Part shown: in pieces, positions 33,465-44,695 of the stretch
Layout of the letters: every line of letters starts with the position of its first letter
Numbering within the stretch: the first letter of the stretch is position 1
Assembly: GCA_000750105.3 (NCBI GenBank)
Contig: JPHH03000003.1
Location: 434,001 to 498,000 of the forward strand
From: Tolypocladium sp. Sup5 PDA-1
Lineage: Eukaryota; Ascomycota; Sordariomycetes; Hypocreales; Ophiocordycipitaceae
DNA length: 64,000 nt
Reading direction: 5' to 3'
Notes under the pieces: model-generated
What the model saw: the letters and a program-made list of their open reading frames with translations, nothing else
Database searches by the model: none
Told to the model about the DNA's origin: nothing
Made by a program: the position numbers and the translations under genes

Positions 33465-35710
33465 ATGGGCCGCAAGCCGAACCCGCTCATCCTCGAGTAC
33501 TTCGAGCGCGGGCCGAAGCTCAACGACAACAGCAACCGCTATCCGCACACCTGCAAGCAGTGCGGCGAGAACTTCCCCAAGGGCCGCATCGACAGCCTGA
33601 CCGCCCACATCACCAAGAAATGCCCGGCCATCTCCGACTCGGAGCGCATGCGCGCCTGCCTTGAGCTGCACGGCATCACCCACGCCAGGTCCGCCGCCGA
33701 GCGACACCAGCAGGCCCTCGCTCGCGGAAACGGCCAGGCGATCCCGCCCAACGCGCTGCCCCAGGGATGGAGCGCCCTCGAGACCCTCGCCGAAGCGTCC
33801 CGACAGGTCGACCTCAACGAAAACAGTCGCGCCCAAAGCGGCCAGGCTCAGGCCAATGGCCAGGAGGCGCAGAACGCCGCGACCAATGGCGCGCACGCCG
33901 CCGAGCGCTTCGAGCTCCAGGAGCAGTACACGCTGGATAACCCTCCAGTCAGCTACGACAATCGCGCTCAGGGTAATATCAAAAGGGAGGATGTTCTGGC
34001 ACACGTTGACCGTGCCGCAGCTCCCGTCCAGCCATCGACCCCGGGTGCCGAACTCTCGCCGGAAGAGCGGTTGCAGGCGCTGCTGCCCGCCAACGAATCG
34101 TCCCCCGATCCGTCCAACCTCTCCGTTGCGGTCGCAGCAGCGGCGAGGCTGAACACGACGTTCCTCGACCCCCAGCTTGTCAACCACGATCCGCCGTCCG
34201 CGTCGCCTCCCGTCGCAGACTCTCCTCATACGACTACCGATGCAACCCAAGTCACAACTCCGACCGCCGTTGCTGAGAACCATGTGTCCCACCAATCCCA
34301 CCAACCTTGGGGCGAGATGACCTACACGACGTCGACCCTCGTTCCGCCCATTCTCGACGAGAACCCTCCCGCGCTGCTGAGCCGCGGGGGCGTTCGTATG
34401 GACACCAGCGGCCCGATCTTTAATGGACGATCGCGCCACTTTCGATCCAAGTTCAACCCGGCAAGACGACAAGAGGTCAAGGAAGTCCGCAAGCTGGGTG
34501 CCTGTATTCGATGCCGAATCTTGCGAAAGATTTGCAGCAAAGGCACTCCTTGCGACACGTGCCGCAAGGTCCTGTCGCCGAGGGTATGGATGACGGGCTG
34601 TGTGCGCTCGCGCTTGCACGAGCAGCTCGACCTCTACTCGGCCGGTGTCCAAGTCGTGCTGTCGCAAAACCGCATCAACCTCCACAAGGACCAGCTCCAG
34701 CTGACAGACGTCGACTCCATCATTGAGGTGTCGCACTTCCCGGACACCGGGAAACACATCAGCCTGGCCACGCTAGCAGTCCTTCTCGACGCGGTCGAAG
34801 GTCAGGGTGAGGCTCTGCAGACCAAGGATCACCAGGTCATCATGATCAATCAAGACAAGGAGGACGTCCCGGCCAAAATAGAGGCCTACATGCGCGACGT
34901 CTTGCATCTGTTCATCGAGCGCGAGCCCTCCAAGTTTATGCGCGTGACCCTCGAGACTGCCGTGCAGCAGCTGGCCGGAGCAGAAGACGAGCTTCTCCGG
35001 AAAGCACTCGAACTTTGGGGCCTGGTCGAGTGCATTGACCGCGAGAGGCAGTGGAACATCGTCGAGAAGCCGCCGGGGGAGGGGCAGAAGCCACGGCACA
35101 TCAAGGAGGCGCAGAATGAAAACGACGTGGACATCTACACCATGATATGCATGCAGCTCAATGCCGCGGCGGAGCGCAAAGCGAACGGCACCTCCAAGGG
35201 CCTCCTCAACCTCATGGACCGGCTCCTCGCCGACAGCAAGACCAGGGCGGGCTTCAAGATATACCTCACGGCGCTCATATTTCTCAACTGCGTCGAAAAG
35301 TCCACCTGGGCGTTCAAGGCCTGGGAGCAGGACCATCTGCGCCCCGGCTGGCCGCTGGAGCGGGATCCGAGCATCTTCACCCAGCAAGGCGGTAACCTCG
35401 CCGCGCTGCTGAAGATGCTGCTGGGTATCCGCAAGGCCCTGCCCCAGACGGTGCGTAGCGAGGATGGGAAGCTCGCCACCCTCGACCAGGACCCTGCCAT
35501 TGTCAGCTACTTTCAGAGCCTTGACATGGAATGTACGTTGCCGTCGTGTATCCGTGCCCGCTGAGGAACCTGTCAACTAACTGCGCTATCGCTTCATCAG
35601 ATGATACCATCCAAGCCCGCCAGAAGGGCTCGCAGTTCTCCCCCGCAGACTCGCGCTCCCTCGAGCTCATGTTCTGCTCACACCTCCTCCTCCCCAACCC
35701 GACACACTAA
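33465..35710 (+). CDS. Putative regulator with BED-like finger and variant Zn-cluster
   Basis: Two exons, 33465-35532 and 35601-35710, total 725 residues. The N-terminus (MGRKPNPLILEYF) leads into a BED/C2HC-type finger with Cys30, Cys33, His48 and Cys53. A disordered Ala/Pro/Ser-rich stretch follows. A second cysteine cluster lies at residues 347-379 with C-x2-C-x6-C-x5-C-x2-C-x12-C spacing. This fits the fungal Zn(II)2Cys6 cluster except that the last gap is 12 instead of 6-9 residues and the cluster sits mid-protein rather than N-terminal. The C-terminal half is helical, reminiscent of fungal zinc-cluster partner regions. It is probably a nuclear DNA-binding regulator with an unknown target. 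The start is chosen at 33465 because homologous-looking sequence begins there; an in-frame start at 33384 adds only arginine/proline-rich sequence. Confidence 0.8.
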
Positions 35711-36183
35711 CTCCTGTTCCGGCACTGATCTGCGCTGTCGTGGGCAAAACACGTCCGGGGAGATTTCATAAAACGATCTGCTTCTTATGGCTAATGATTA
35801 GACGTGCGCACGAAATGATACCTTTTGATAGCTGTTTGTTTTGTTTGGCTTTGTCGTTCTAGCCAGGCGTTTGGAAGGCGTGGAAAGAAAGGTGAAGGCC
35901 CGGTCGACGCCGTCGGGATAGATGCATGGAATCTCAAAAAATCGGCTTCGGAAGACGGGGTACAGTAGAATCATGTATGTGCGCTGAAAGAGCAGCTAGT
36001 CGTGCACCTTCGCAGGTGGCGTGGACGATGCACGGGTTCACGGTTCGCAATAGATTTGTAGAGTCCACGGGAAATCATTCATCAAGATTTTGCTCTTCTC
36101 ATGCTACTCATGATCCACGTTGGTTACATTACTGGTATCCTCTCATCATCAGCATTTTGTGACTCGACTCGCCATCAAGCCAT
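35711..36183. other. Convergent intergenic region
   Basis: No gene is seen. It is the 3' flank of the zinc-finger gene (+) and of Sec5 (-). It is locally AT-richer, with TTTGTTTTGTTTGG near 35839, consistent with 3'UTRs. Confidence 0.5.
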
Positions 36184-39100
36184 CTAGGTCGCCACTCCGC
36201 CACTCTCCGTCTTTGGAACACTCTGCCCCTGCCGCTTCGGCTTCTTGAAGCACGCAAACTCGTTCTTGCTTGCCTCACGCAGCTTCTTGAGCACGCTACG
36301 CATCTCTGGCAGCTCGCTCTGGAGCCTGGCGCGCGCGTCGTTGTCGGTGCGCGCGTCGAGCTCCTGGTAAATCTGGCCCTGGAGCTCGGACGCGCGGTCC
36401 GTCGTGTAATGGCTCAGCGTCTGGGCGACGAACTCGACGTCAAGAGTCGCCTGCATCAGAGCCTCGAGCGAGTACCGCGGCCGCTTACGGAAGGCGTCGA
36501 GGAGCTGGAGGGAGGTCTGCTCGAGAAGGAACGAGAGGACCTGGGGCGTGAGGGACGACGCGGTGGTAGACACTTGCGAGTGGACGAGCACGAGGGTGAG
36601 GAGAGCCTCGTAGACATAAGGCTTGGCGGCTTGGGGACGCTGGCTGGCCGCGGGCGCCCAGTCGGTCGCGGAGAGGCCAGCCTGGATGATCTCGCGAAGT
36701 TTCTCGATCGACTGCTTGGTGTAAGACTGGAAGAGACGGGCGTCAATCTGGCCGAGCACGTCCCGGATCGTCTTGGACTCGTCCGTCAGCTTGACAGAAA
36801 AGGCATTCTCAAACTGCGCGTTGAGACTAGGCACAACCTGAGACCTAAGGGACTGCAAGTTGCTCAGCGTCAATAGCATCCGGACGTTCTGTGACAGACG
36901 GCGTTAGTTGATGCTGTTGAGGCTGCTCAAAGGGGTAAGAAAAAAACTTGATCAAGACTTACTCGATCTCCGGCATCCAGCGTGCTCTTGCCAGTCTCCT
37001 GCGTTACAGAACTTGAGCCTTGCCAGCCGTCTTGTGCCGTCGTCCACTCATCCTCTCCCTTCTTCACCGAGCGCTCCGCATTCTCCACCATGCCGCTCAG
37101 AGCCTTGTACAGAGTCGTGACATATTGGCTGCGCACCATCTGGAGCAACTTGGTTGGCGGTGGCGGAACAATGTTACTCGCATCAGGCTTCTCCATCGCG
37201 TCGGGAATATAAAGGATCTTCTGCATGCCTGACAACAGAGCGCCCTCAAAGGACGCAAAGGTAACTGGCATACGTGTCACGTCTCCCGCTTCCGCTGGCC
37301 GTTGCCAGTCTTCGACATACTTGATGTTCTCGGCGTCTCGGTTCCAGGCGGCGCAAAGGGCAGTGACGCACCTCTCTCGGGAGATTCCCACCAGAGACTT
37401 CAAGTTGTCCAGCACTTGAGGGTCCCCTGATGCAACGGGGCTCATGCTCGCCATATCGGACGCGCCTGAGCCGACTAGCGCCAGCATCTTGGAAAGATAG
37501 TCCACGCCACTGATTGAATTCGACCACGGCGGCCAAAAGGCCAGCTTCTCCCACGGCTCACCCCTTCTAGGGGACGGAGGCGGAGGGTTGTTCGGGTCGA
37601 AGTTGAACCGTGGATCGCGGAGAGCCGTCGGGGTCAGCCCACCTGCTGATGCTGGAGAATGGGGCGACGGTGGGAGGGGCGAGAAAAGCAGCGAGATGTC
37701 TTCCGGTGGCAGGCCAGCAAAGAAAGCATACATGTGCTCCCGCAGCAGTTCAACCAACTCCACGACACCCTTCTCCAAGTCCGTGACGACTTGCTGAGAT
37801 AGTTGGTGGTGACCACGAGATTCACCATTGTAGCCAACCGGCAGCGTCTTTTGCGTCTTGCCGTCGATGAACCCTTGTGCTGTCTGCCAAAACTCCACCA
37901 ATTCTCCCAAGATGCCCTGTGACGATATCAGGTTCGTCAGGAAAGCGAGCATCTTCTCCCACAGCTCGGTCACGTCAGCAGAGTCGGACGACGCATGCTT
38001 GCCCTCGATTGTTTGTCGGCCCAGCGATCTGAGGTGGGAAGCAACAGTTTGAGGCTCCGGCTTCTCGTTATTAGCGAGTCTGCGCCGCAGGACCTCAATT
38101 TCCACCTTTGAACGATCCGCGGTTGCTTGAATCTTGCCCTTGAGGTGGTCGTATCTGCTCAAGAGCCAGACCCAAATCGGATTGTCCTCCACGCCAAGCT
38201 CGAGCAACAAGCCGATGATGTCCATGTGCTGATCCTGGGCACGGCCAATCATGTTTTCCGACTTTGACGCTGTATGGAGCGAAATAAGCTTCTTCCAAAC
38301 GTCTCTCTTGAAGCCCTGAACTTGCTGGTCGACATCGTGCCACACCCGCCCAGCAAGCACCATTTGGTAGAGCTGTGTGTCGTCTGGCGACTCGCCTGCC
38401 AGCTCCTGCGACAGTCGCCGGGCCTCATCTGCAAATTTCCTAGCCCGGTTATAGCTCTCCACCAGGGTTTCATAGTCTTTCCTTTTGATACTGTCAGACA
38501 CGGTTGCGCTGAGCTCGACGTATTCCTTGAATTGGTTCAGTTGGTTGGAGACGGTCTTGAGATGCTCTTCCTTCTCGCGTCCTCCCAGGGCCGGCCCCCA
38601 GACATCTTCGGCCTTGGCGGACACGTCCAATAACGGGGCTTTGATTCCCATGACACCGTATTCGCTCTCTTTTATGAGTGCGTTCTTCCTGCGGCTGCCT
38701 GACACGGGCAGGGTCAGGGGGTTGCTCAGACCCGGCCCACTGCCGCTTTTGCTGAAACTGGACCGACTGGCATGGCGCGAGTGGCGATTGCCTCGAGGTT
38801 GGGCTGGTTCAACACCGCGAAACTTCATCTCCTTGTATACATTGTCGATGGTTGCCTTGGCCCTGACGAAGCGCTCGAAGTTGGTCTCGACAAGGACCTT
38901 GAGCGACGCGGACTTTTGGTCAATAGACTGCGAAAGAACATCCAGGCCCTGAAGCAGACTTCTCGTATCCGCACCGGCGTGCATCTGGGACAAGAACAGG
39001 GCGGGCGAGAACGTGGTCGAGGAGAGTAAGAAACGGTTTCCTAAGGCATCTCCTTGTTAGACTTGTATAGCGGTCATGAGCACGACGGAGACTCACGCAA

Positions 39101-39418
39101 GCGCAGGTCATCTTGCAGTGGCACACCCATGGTCTTCAATGACCGCACCACGCTTTCTGACGTCCCCAAGGGGTCGGGCTCGTCTTTCTGGACCAGGCTG
39201 CCGCCGCCTCCCTGGCCGCCTTCTGCGCCAGACAGGAGGCTCCTCCGGTCATTCATCGCCGACTCGAGAGCCTGGTATCGGGACCTCCTCCGCCTATGCT
39301 TGGTGGCGTTTTCGTCATCGCCAGAGGAGTCGCCTGCATCCTTCTCTGCGGGCCATTCCGAGGGATAGGGTGTCGGGAGCTGGTAGAATTCGAGAATCGT
39401 CCTCTCGTAGTCGGCCAT
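36184..39418 (-). CDS. sec5: Exocyst complex subunit Sec5
   Basis: Three exons: 39418-39097, 39052-36963 and 36888-36184, total 1038 residues. Sec5 is a core exocyst subunit that tethers secretory vesicles to the plasma membrane at growing tips. The family block LLSSTTFSPALFLSQMHA is followed by the conserved helical region SLLQGLDVLSQSIDQKSASL and LVETNFERFVRAKATIDNVY, diagnostic of fungal Sec5. The remainder is helical-rod sequence with a Pro-rich loop (residues about 560-600). The C-terminus is basic. Intron 1 as drawn is only 44 nt; using the next AG would make it 47 nt, keep the frame, remove one residue and change another. The upstream start MADYERTILEFYQLPTPYP matches the Sec5 N-terminus. 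Confidence 0.93.
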
Positions 39419-40042
39419 GTCGAACAGAGAGGGGTCGCAAAGGGCGGCCTGTTATCGCTGACGCATGCTAATAGTCAACCGGGGCGTATGCAGCAGAGAC
39501 AGAGCAAGCCAGCAAGCAAGCAAGCAAGCAAGTCTGGGAGCTGCGCGGCGTCGTTTTCTGCTGTGCTGTTGTTGTTGTCGACGTCAAGTTGGTGATGTGT
39601 AAGTAAGGAGCGGAAGTCGCAATGCGCAGGAGAGCTCAAACACAGCAAGGAGCTACGCCACACGAGGCTGCAGCACGAAGCTCTGCGCCACAGCTCCAGC
39701 CGGAAGCCTCAGCCTCGTGCACGGAAACTCTCGGCTCGGCGTGCATTAACGCAACTCCGACGGCTCCGAGCCGCTGGACCGACCTTTGTCGAGAAAAAAA
39801 AGTGAAAAGATGGAGCCTGCGCCACATCTTCCGTGGCTGGCGCCTCTCCCTGCTGCAGAATTGGCTCCTCTGGAGGTTCCTTCTGAAGGGTCGGCTGCAA
39901 CGTCACAGCCACAGCCAGATCGTGCATATCGACGGCTTCCAGTTTTTGTCCACACCTCCCAAACCTCGCCTTTCTGCTCACTTCTCAGGCCCAGCGTGTT
40001 GCCCGCGTTTCCTTGGACCAATCCCTCTGCACATCACACAAG
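39419..40042. promoter_or_regulatory. Divergent promoter, Sec5 (-) and IDH2 (+)
   Basis: The 624 bp between the two start codons contains a CAAG/GCAA tetranucleotide tract near 39507-39531 (AAGCAAGCAAGC) and no gene. C/T-rich sequence before 40043 (CTCACTTCTC) is probably the IDH2 leader. Confidence 0.55.
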
Positions 40043-41544
40043 ATGCTGGCCATCCGAGCATTCTCCAGCCCGATCCCCAGGCAGTGCCTGCGCGCGGCCC
40101 CCCGCGCTGCGGCTACCTGGTCGGTTTCTGTAGGGACCCCGGCAATCCCCAGATGCACCTCGTGGGAGTCTGGCTAACGCGATCCTCTTCCGCAACACAG
40201 CGCTGCTACTCTACCGGCGGCGAGCGAGTCGCAAAGTACGAGGGAACCAAGGACTCCAAGGTACGTCTTGCTGCTCTGCATCCGCAATTGAGCGACTGGC
40301 CGCTTTGTCCCGCTCCGCGGCGAGACGTGGTCTCATCCAAAATCACTCAAGTCGCGATGCTTGGCTTGCGACAGCCCGACAAACACGAGGCTCACACTTT
40401 GCGCAGGGCAACTACCTCGTCAGCTTGATCGAGGGTGATGGCATTGGCCCCGAGATCGCCGTGTCCGTCAAGGACATCTTCGCCGCCGCCAAGGTTCGTG
40501 CTCCTCTGGAACCGCCAAACTCGCGGCAGTGGGCAAACTGACCTCGTGCAACTAGACCCCCATCGCGTGGGAATCGGTCGACGTCACCCCCATCCTCAAG
40601 GACGGCAAGACGGCAATCCCCGACGATGCCATCGAGAACATCAAGAAGAACAAGATTGCCCTCAAGGGTCCTCTCGCTGTACGCTACGAAACCCCGTGTC
40701 TAAGCCGAGATGGCAGCGCAGCAGCCTGCTAACTTTTGCGCGCGCTCTTCAGACCCCCATCGGCAAGGGCCACGTCTCGCTCAACCTGACTCTTCGACGA
40801 ACCTTCAACCTCTTCGCCAACCTGCGACCCTGCCGCTCCGTCGCCGGCTTCAAGACCCCCTACGACGACGTCAACACCGTCCTGATCCGCGAGAACACCG
40901 AGGGTGAATACTCGGGCATTGAGCACGTCGTGGTTGACGGTGTTGTCCAGAGCATCAAGCTCATCACGCGCGAGGCCAGCGAGCGCGTCCTGCGATTCGC
41001 CTTCCAGCATGCCGAGTCCATTGGCCGCAAGAAGGTCCGCGTCGTCCACAAGGCCACCATCATGAAGATGTCCGACGGTCTCTTCCTCAACGTCGCGCGC
41101 GACGTCGCCAAGGACTTCCCCAACATCGAGTTCGACGCCGAGCTGCTGGACAACACCTGCCTGAAGATGGTCACCGACCCCGACCCATACAACGACAAGG
41201 TTCTGGTCATGCCCAACCTGTACGGCGACATTCTGTCCGACATGTGCGCCGGTCTGATTGGTGGTCTCGGCCTCACCCCCTCTGGCAACATTGGTGACGA
41301 GTGCTCCATCTTCGAGGCCGTCCACGGCTCCGCCCCCGACATCGCTGGCAAGGCCCTGGCCAACCCCACTGCCCTGCTCTTCAGCTCCATCATGATGCTG
41401 CGGCACATGAGCCTCAACGACCACGCCAACAGGATCGAGAAGGCCATCTTCGACACCCTGGCCGAGGGCAAGTTCCTGACCGGCGACCTGGGCGGCAAGG
41501 CCAAGACTCACGAGTACGCCGCGGCCATCATCAACAAGCTGTAA
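40043..41544 (+). CDS. idh2: NAD-dependent isocitrate dehydrogenase, catalytic subunit 2
   Basis: Five exons: 40043-40129, 40201-40260, 40407-40493, 40556-40678 and 40753-41544, all phase 0, total 382 residues. The enzyme oxidatively decarboxylates isocitrate to 2-oxoglutarate in the mitochondrial TCA cycle, in an octamer with IDH1. The N-terminus (MLAIRAFSSPIPRQCLRAAP) is an Arg/Ala-rich mitochondrial presequence ending near RCYSTGG. The core shows LIEGDGIGPEI, KGPLATPIGKGHVSLNLTLR (catalytic-subunit type), IRENTEGEYSGIEH, PNLYGDILSDMCAGL and HGSAPDIAGK. The sequence follows IDH2 rather than IDH1. The donor of intron 1 could instead be 6 nt earlier (GTTTCT), removing two residues. Confidence 0.96.
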
Positions 41545-43489
41545 ATAGACCTCCTCGCGCCACCACCGCCCCTTCTAGATACCTACCTAGCAGCTTCCCC
41601 TGCGCATCCCGCCAACAACCATCACACACCACCTCTTCACCATGAATCCCGCTGCACTGTTGTTGTTTAGGGTAGTGTTCGTGTAGAGTGTACCAAGAGC
41701 CCGCGCTTCATGCAGCCACGGCGCTACGAATTGAATTTAGTTAGAATTTCTCTGTAATCTGGCGAAGCCATGCATCGTCGTGACGGTGAAGCCCCGCCTC
41801 GTTGAAATCCGACCGCGTTCCCTCCAACCTCAACTCTACGGCCATCGGCACTTGACAGTACGAGAGTGAGAGTCTGGCGTCCTGTGCCCACATGCTCAAT
41901 ACGCACTCCTGTAGGCAGCTTGATGACCGGAACCGTCTGCAACAGCATCATGACGGTATGCGAGACCTCCATAAGATCAAAAGCCTCTCCTAGACAGCCT
42001 CTTGGCCCACCGTTGAACAGAAAGCACACACGGATATGCCCGGCAAGCCACGTAGAAATACCATGAGTTCCCCTTTCCTAACTACCTAGAATCAATCGAT
42101 CTCCACCCGGACCGTCACCCGTCAGCAGTGTTGTTGTTCGTAAGGCCCCGCGGCGGCTTATAGAAAGACGGTCATCAGAAGCAGCTCGCTTGCGGCCGTG
42201 CTTGTACCTATATATGGTTTCCCCAATCATGGTAGAAACGGCAGTCTTCTAGCTTGCTCTCGGGCTGGGCATGTTTCGTGTCACAGTATCGAGACTGTTT
42301 CCCGATGAGGCCCTTCTATAGCGTGTACAGGGCAAACAAGGAAACGGCCGTACATTTTGGTCAGTAGTGAAGTTTGGCATTTGAGGGGCTTGTTTCCCGA
42401 CGCTCGCAAAGCCCACTAGGGCGCCAGGCGGTGGTTTCACTCCCCACGAGCAAAACAGCATGCGCGGGTATTGAAGGAGTGAAGTTGGTTCAATATCGGA
42501 ATGATCGGATGAGCCTCATCACTCTGGTCTGGCTTTCACCTTACAGAACAGAGCATCTAGGAAGAGCTACGATTAACACAATGTGTCAATTTCATTTGCA
42601 TGCAGCATACAACTAGCCAGAGTGGAGGCCTTGGGTCGTTATCCTCGGCTTCGCAGCCATCCAAGTCATTAATCTTGATAGTCTCCAGCGAGGACGGCAC
42701 CGAACGGACCTGGGGTGGTGGGACAATCGGCTCAACGCCCGCCCACAAGTCGAGAGTCTCCCTTCAGCCCGTCCTCGTCCCCTGTGACTCTGGCAGATGA
42801 CTCTGGCAGATGTTTCCTTGCTTTCGTACTTCATACTTGAGCTTGTGCGGTTACTGTCGAATGGCAAAGGTGAACTGACTTGAGGGTTGGTGTGGACATT
42901 GCTGGGGCCGAGGTTGGTGAGAAGCGTGGTCACGTTACAACTCCATTCACCTGCTGCATCCAAATCAACTGCCCTCCACGGCCAAGGTATTCCAAGAATT
43001 GTTCACGTCTCAATATTTTTTGGACAGAGTTCCAAGTTCCAAGGGTCCTCCTCACATGTCATTCGATCGCGTTGCGTTGTGGCACGGTGACCCTAGATGT
43101 AGCTGTACATGGTATTTCCTAAAACGGTAAAGATCCCGCAACACTAAAAGCAGGGGTATATCCGTTGTGGGGAAGCCTTTGGTCGCCTGTCGCAAACCCG
43201 TCCCTTAATCCAACTGAACTCAACAAAACCCGACCGTGCGGGCCCCAAAAGCCAACCGAGCCCCGAAACCCATTCAAGACTCGGAGATTGATGAAACCGC
43301 CCACACGCACAGTTAGGGGGAGAGGGGGGATAACAGGAGATCATCCCGACGTAACCGCTGCTTCGCCTCCGTAGTGATGCTGCCCGCCCATCCCAAAACG
43401 CCGATGCCGCAATGCCAAAAGAGAGAAGACAAAAGGTTAAGTTGAGATTGTGTGAACAGATGAGTTTGTCCCATGATCGGAGAGACACG
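41545..43489. other. Intergenic region containing a P450 relic
   Basis: Apart from the P450 fragment at 41724-42047 no gene is seen. The many short ORFs between 42.2 and 43.4 kb have no domain and conflicting frames. Confidence 0.5.
41724..42047 (-). pseudogene. Cytochrome P450 C-terminal relic
   Basis: The minus-strand frame reads FNGGPRGCLGEAFDLMEVSH, the heme-binding loop FxxGxRxCxG with the axial cysteine, then an L-helix (TVMMLLQTV) and the C-terminal beta segment (TLTLVLSSADGRRVEV). This is the last roughly 80 residues of a fungal P450 of the CYP52/CYP53-like kind. No I-helix, ExxR or PERF segment was found in the adjoining several hundred bases, and no start codon fits. It is a fragment left by deletion or rearrangement; remaining function is unlikely. 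Confidence 0.75.
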
Positions 43490-44695
43490 TCATCGCCTCG
43501 CTCGGTTTGCCCCCACGGAGAGAGGCTTCGCGTCCCGCCACAGCCAGGTAGGGAACGGGATCGGGAAGCCGTTCTGGCCCGACAGCTTCTTGATGTCAGG
43601 CTGCTTGGCCGTCGTCTCACCCCACCGCTTCTTGACGACGCCGGCGTTGTGCGTCGAGCCCCGGCGGTTCGGGCGGTTGGGGAAGAAGAGGTGCGGGCGA
43701 CAGGCCTCGGTGAAGCGCGCCCACTTCCAGTCGTCGGGTGTGCGGCAGGCGCCGAGCTGGTGATAGGCCTTGATGGTCACGTCCCAGGCCGCGGTTTCTT
43801 GCGCGGGCGCGATTGTGATGTCGTAGTCCATGAGACAGAGGCCACACGAACCCGGCGAGTCTTTGCACGTCGCGAATTCTTCGCCGCCAGACCCCGGCCA
43901 GCGTTGTAGCTCGGGGATGTACTGGCGGTAGACGGACGTGTTGGAGAAGAAGGACGTATGCTCGCAGAGACGAAAGTCGCGGGCGCCGGTACATTTGCGG
44001 AACTCGCCGACAGAGTCGTTGGGGACGGCGAAGGTGTAAGTGCGTAGGAGGTACAGCTCGTCGTTCTTGATCTTGGCGTCGGTGGAGCACAGGACGCTGG
44101 TCAGGTCGCGGTTCTCGGTGTGCTCGATGCAGATGTTCTCGAGGGGAATGCCGCGGCCAGGGCCGTAAAAGTAGTCGTTCATGACGAGACGAGCGTGGGT
44201 GTAAGAGAGGTCGAAGCGGTTGCCGATGGGCGCAAAGCGATCCCTGTTGCCGCAGTGGTGCAAGCTGGGCTCGTTGCTCACTTCCGGCTCGGAGTGAGGA
44301 CCCCAGTACTGCTGAAATGGGTGCAGATAGTTGCACGTTTGGCAGTAGAAGACGCCGCGGCCCATGCCGGGATCTTTTTCAAGAAGCAGGAGGAACTTTC
44401 TCCGGTCCTCGAGAGACATCTTCTTATGGCACATGGAAAAGCAAAGCGCATAGGTGCTCTTGCAGGCGAGCGAGAGGCTAAGAGCCTCGGGAGTCTCGAG
44501 CTGGTCGCATACCAGGAGGATTACGTCGGCGGGGAGCTGGAGGATACGTGACTCCTTGTCGGTGTCTGGTGTCGCAGGTGGTGATGGCAATGCCGCCGCT
44601 GCGCTCGAGGCTTGGGTGCTGCCGAACCAGCCGCCACCGAACTCCCATAGGGAGTCAAGCAGCTGGATGACTTGAGATATCTGTGAAGAATTCAT
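43490..44695 (-). CDS. F-box domain protein (short, cysteine-containing)
   Basis: Single exon, 401 residues from the ATG at 44695 (MNSSQISQVIQLL); the 42 in-frame residues upstream are low-quality leader. Residues about 50-85 (LQLPADVILLVCDQLETPEA, then LSLSLACKSTYALCF) form an F-box, the Skp1-binding segment of SCF ubiquitin ligases. A short CxxC pair follows (FYCQTCNYLHPFQ), and another Cys cluster occurs later (CGLCLMDYD). The remainder resembles the uncharacterised C-terminal halves of many fungal F-box proteins. The target is unknown. Confidence 0.82.
   Translation of the reverse strand: MNSSQISQVIQLLDSLWEFGGGWFGSTQASSAAAALPSPPATPDTDKESRILQLPADVILLVCDQLETPEALSLSLACKSTYALCFSMCHKKMSLEDRRKFLLLLEKDPGMGRGVFYCQTCNYLHPFQQYWGPHSEPEVSNEPSLHHCGNRDRFAPIGNRFDLSYTHARLVMNDYFYGPGRGIPLENICIEHTENRDLTSVLCSTDAKIKNDELYLLRTYTFAVPNDSVGEFRKCTGARDFRLCEHTSFFSNTSVYRQYIPELQRWPGSGGEEFATCKDSPGSCGLCLMDYDITIAPAQETAAWDVTIKAYHQLGACRTPDDWKWARFTEACRPHLFFPNRPNRRGSTHNAGVVKKRWGETTAKQPDIKKLSGQNGFPIPFPTWLWRDAKPLSVGANRARR

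Noticed and set aside
33330..34757. 475-codon minus-strand ORF
   Set aside because: Antisense to the zinc-finger gene, whose fingers and splice site are on the plus strand.
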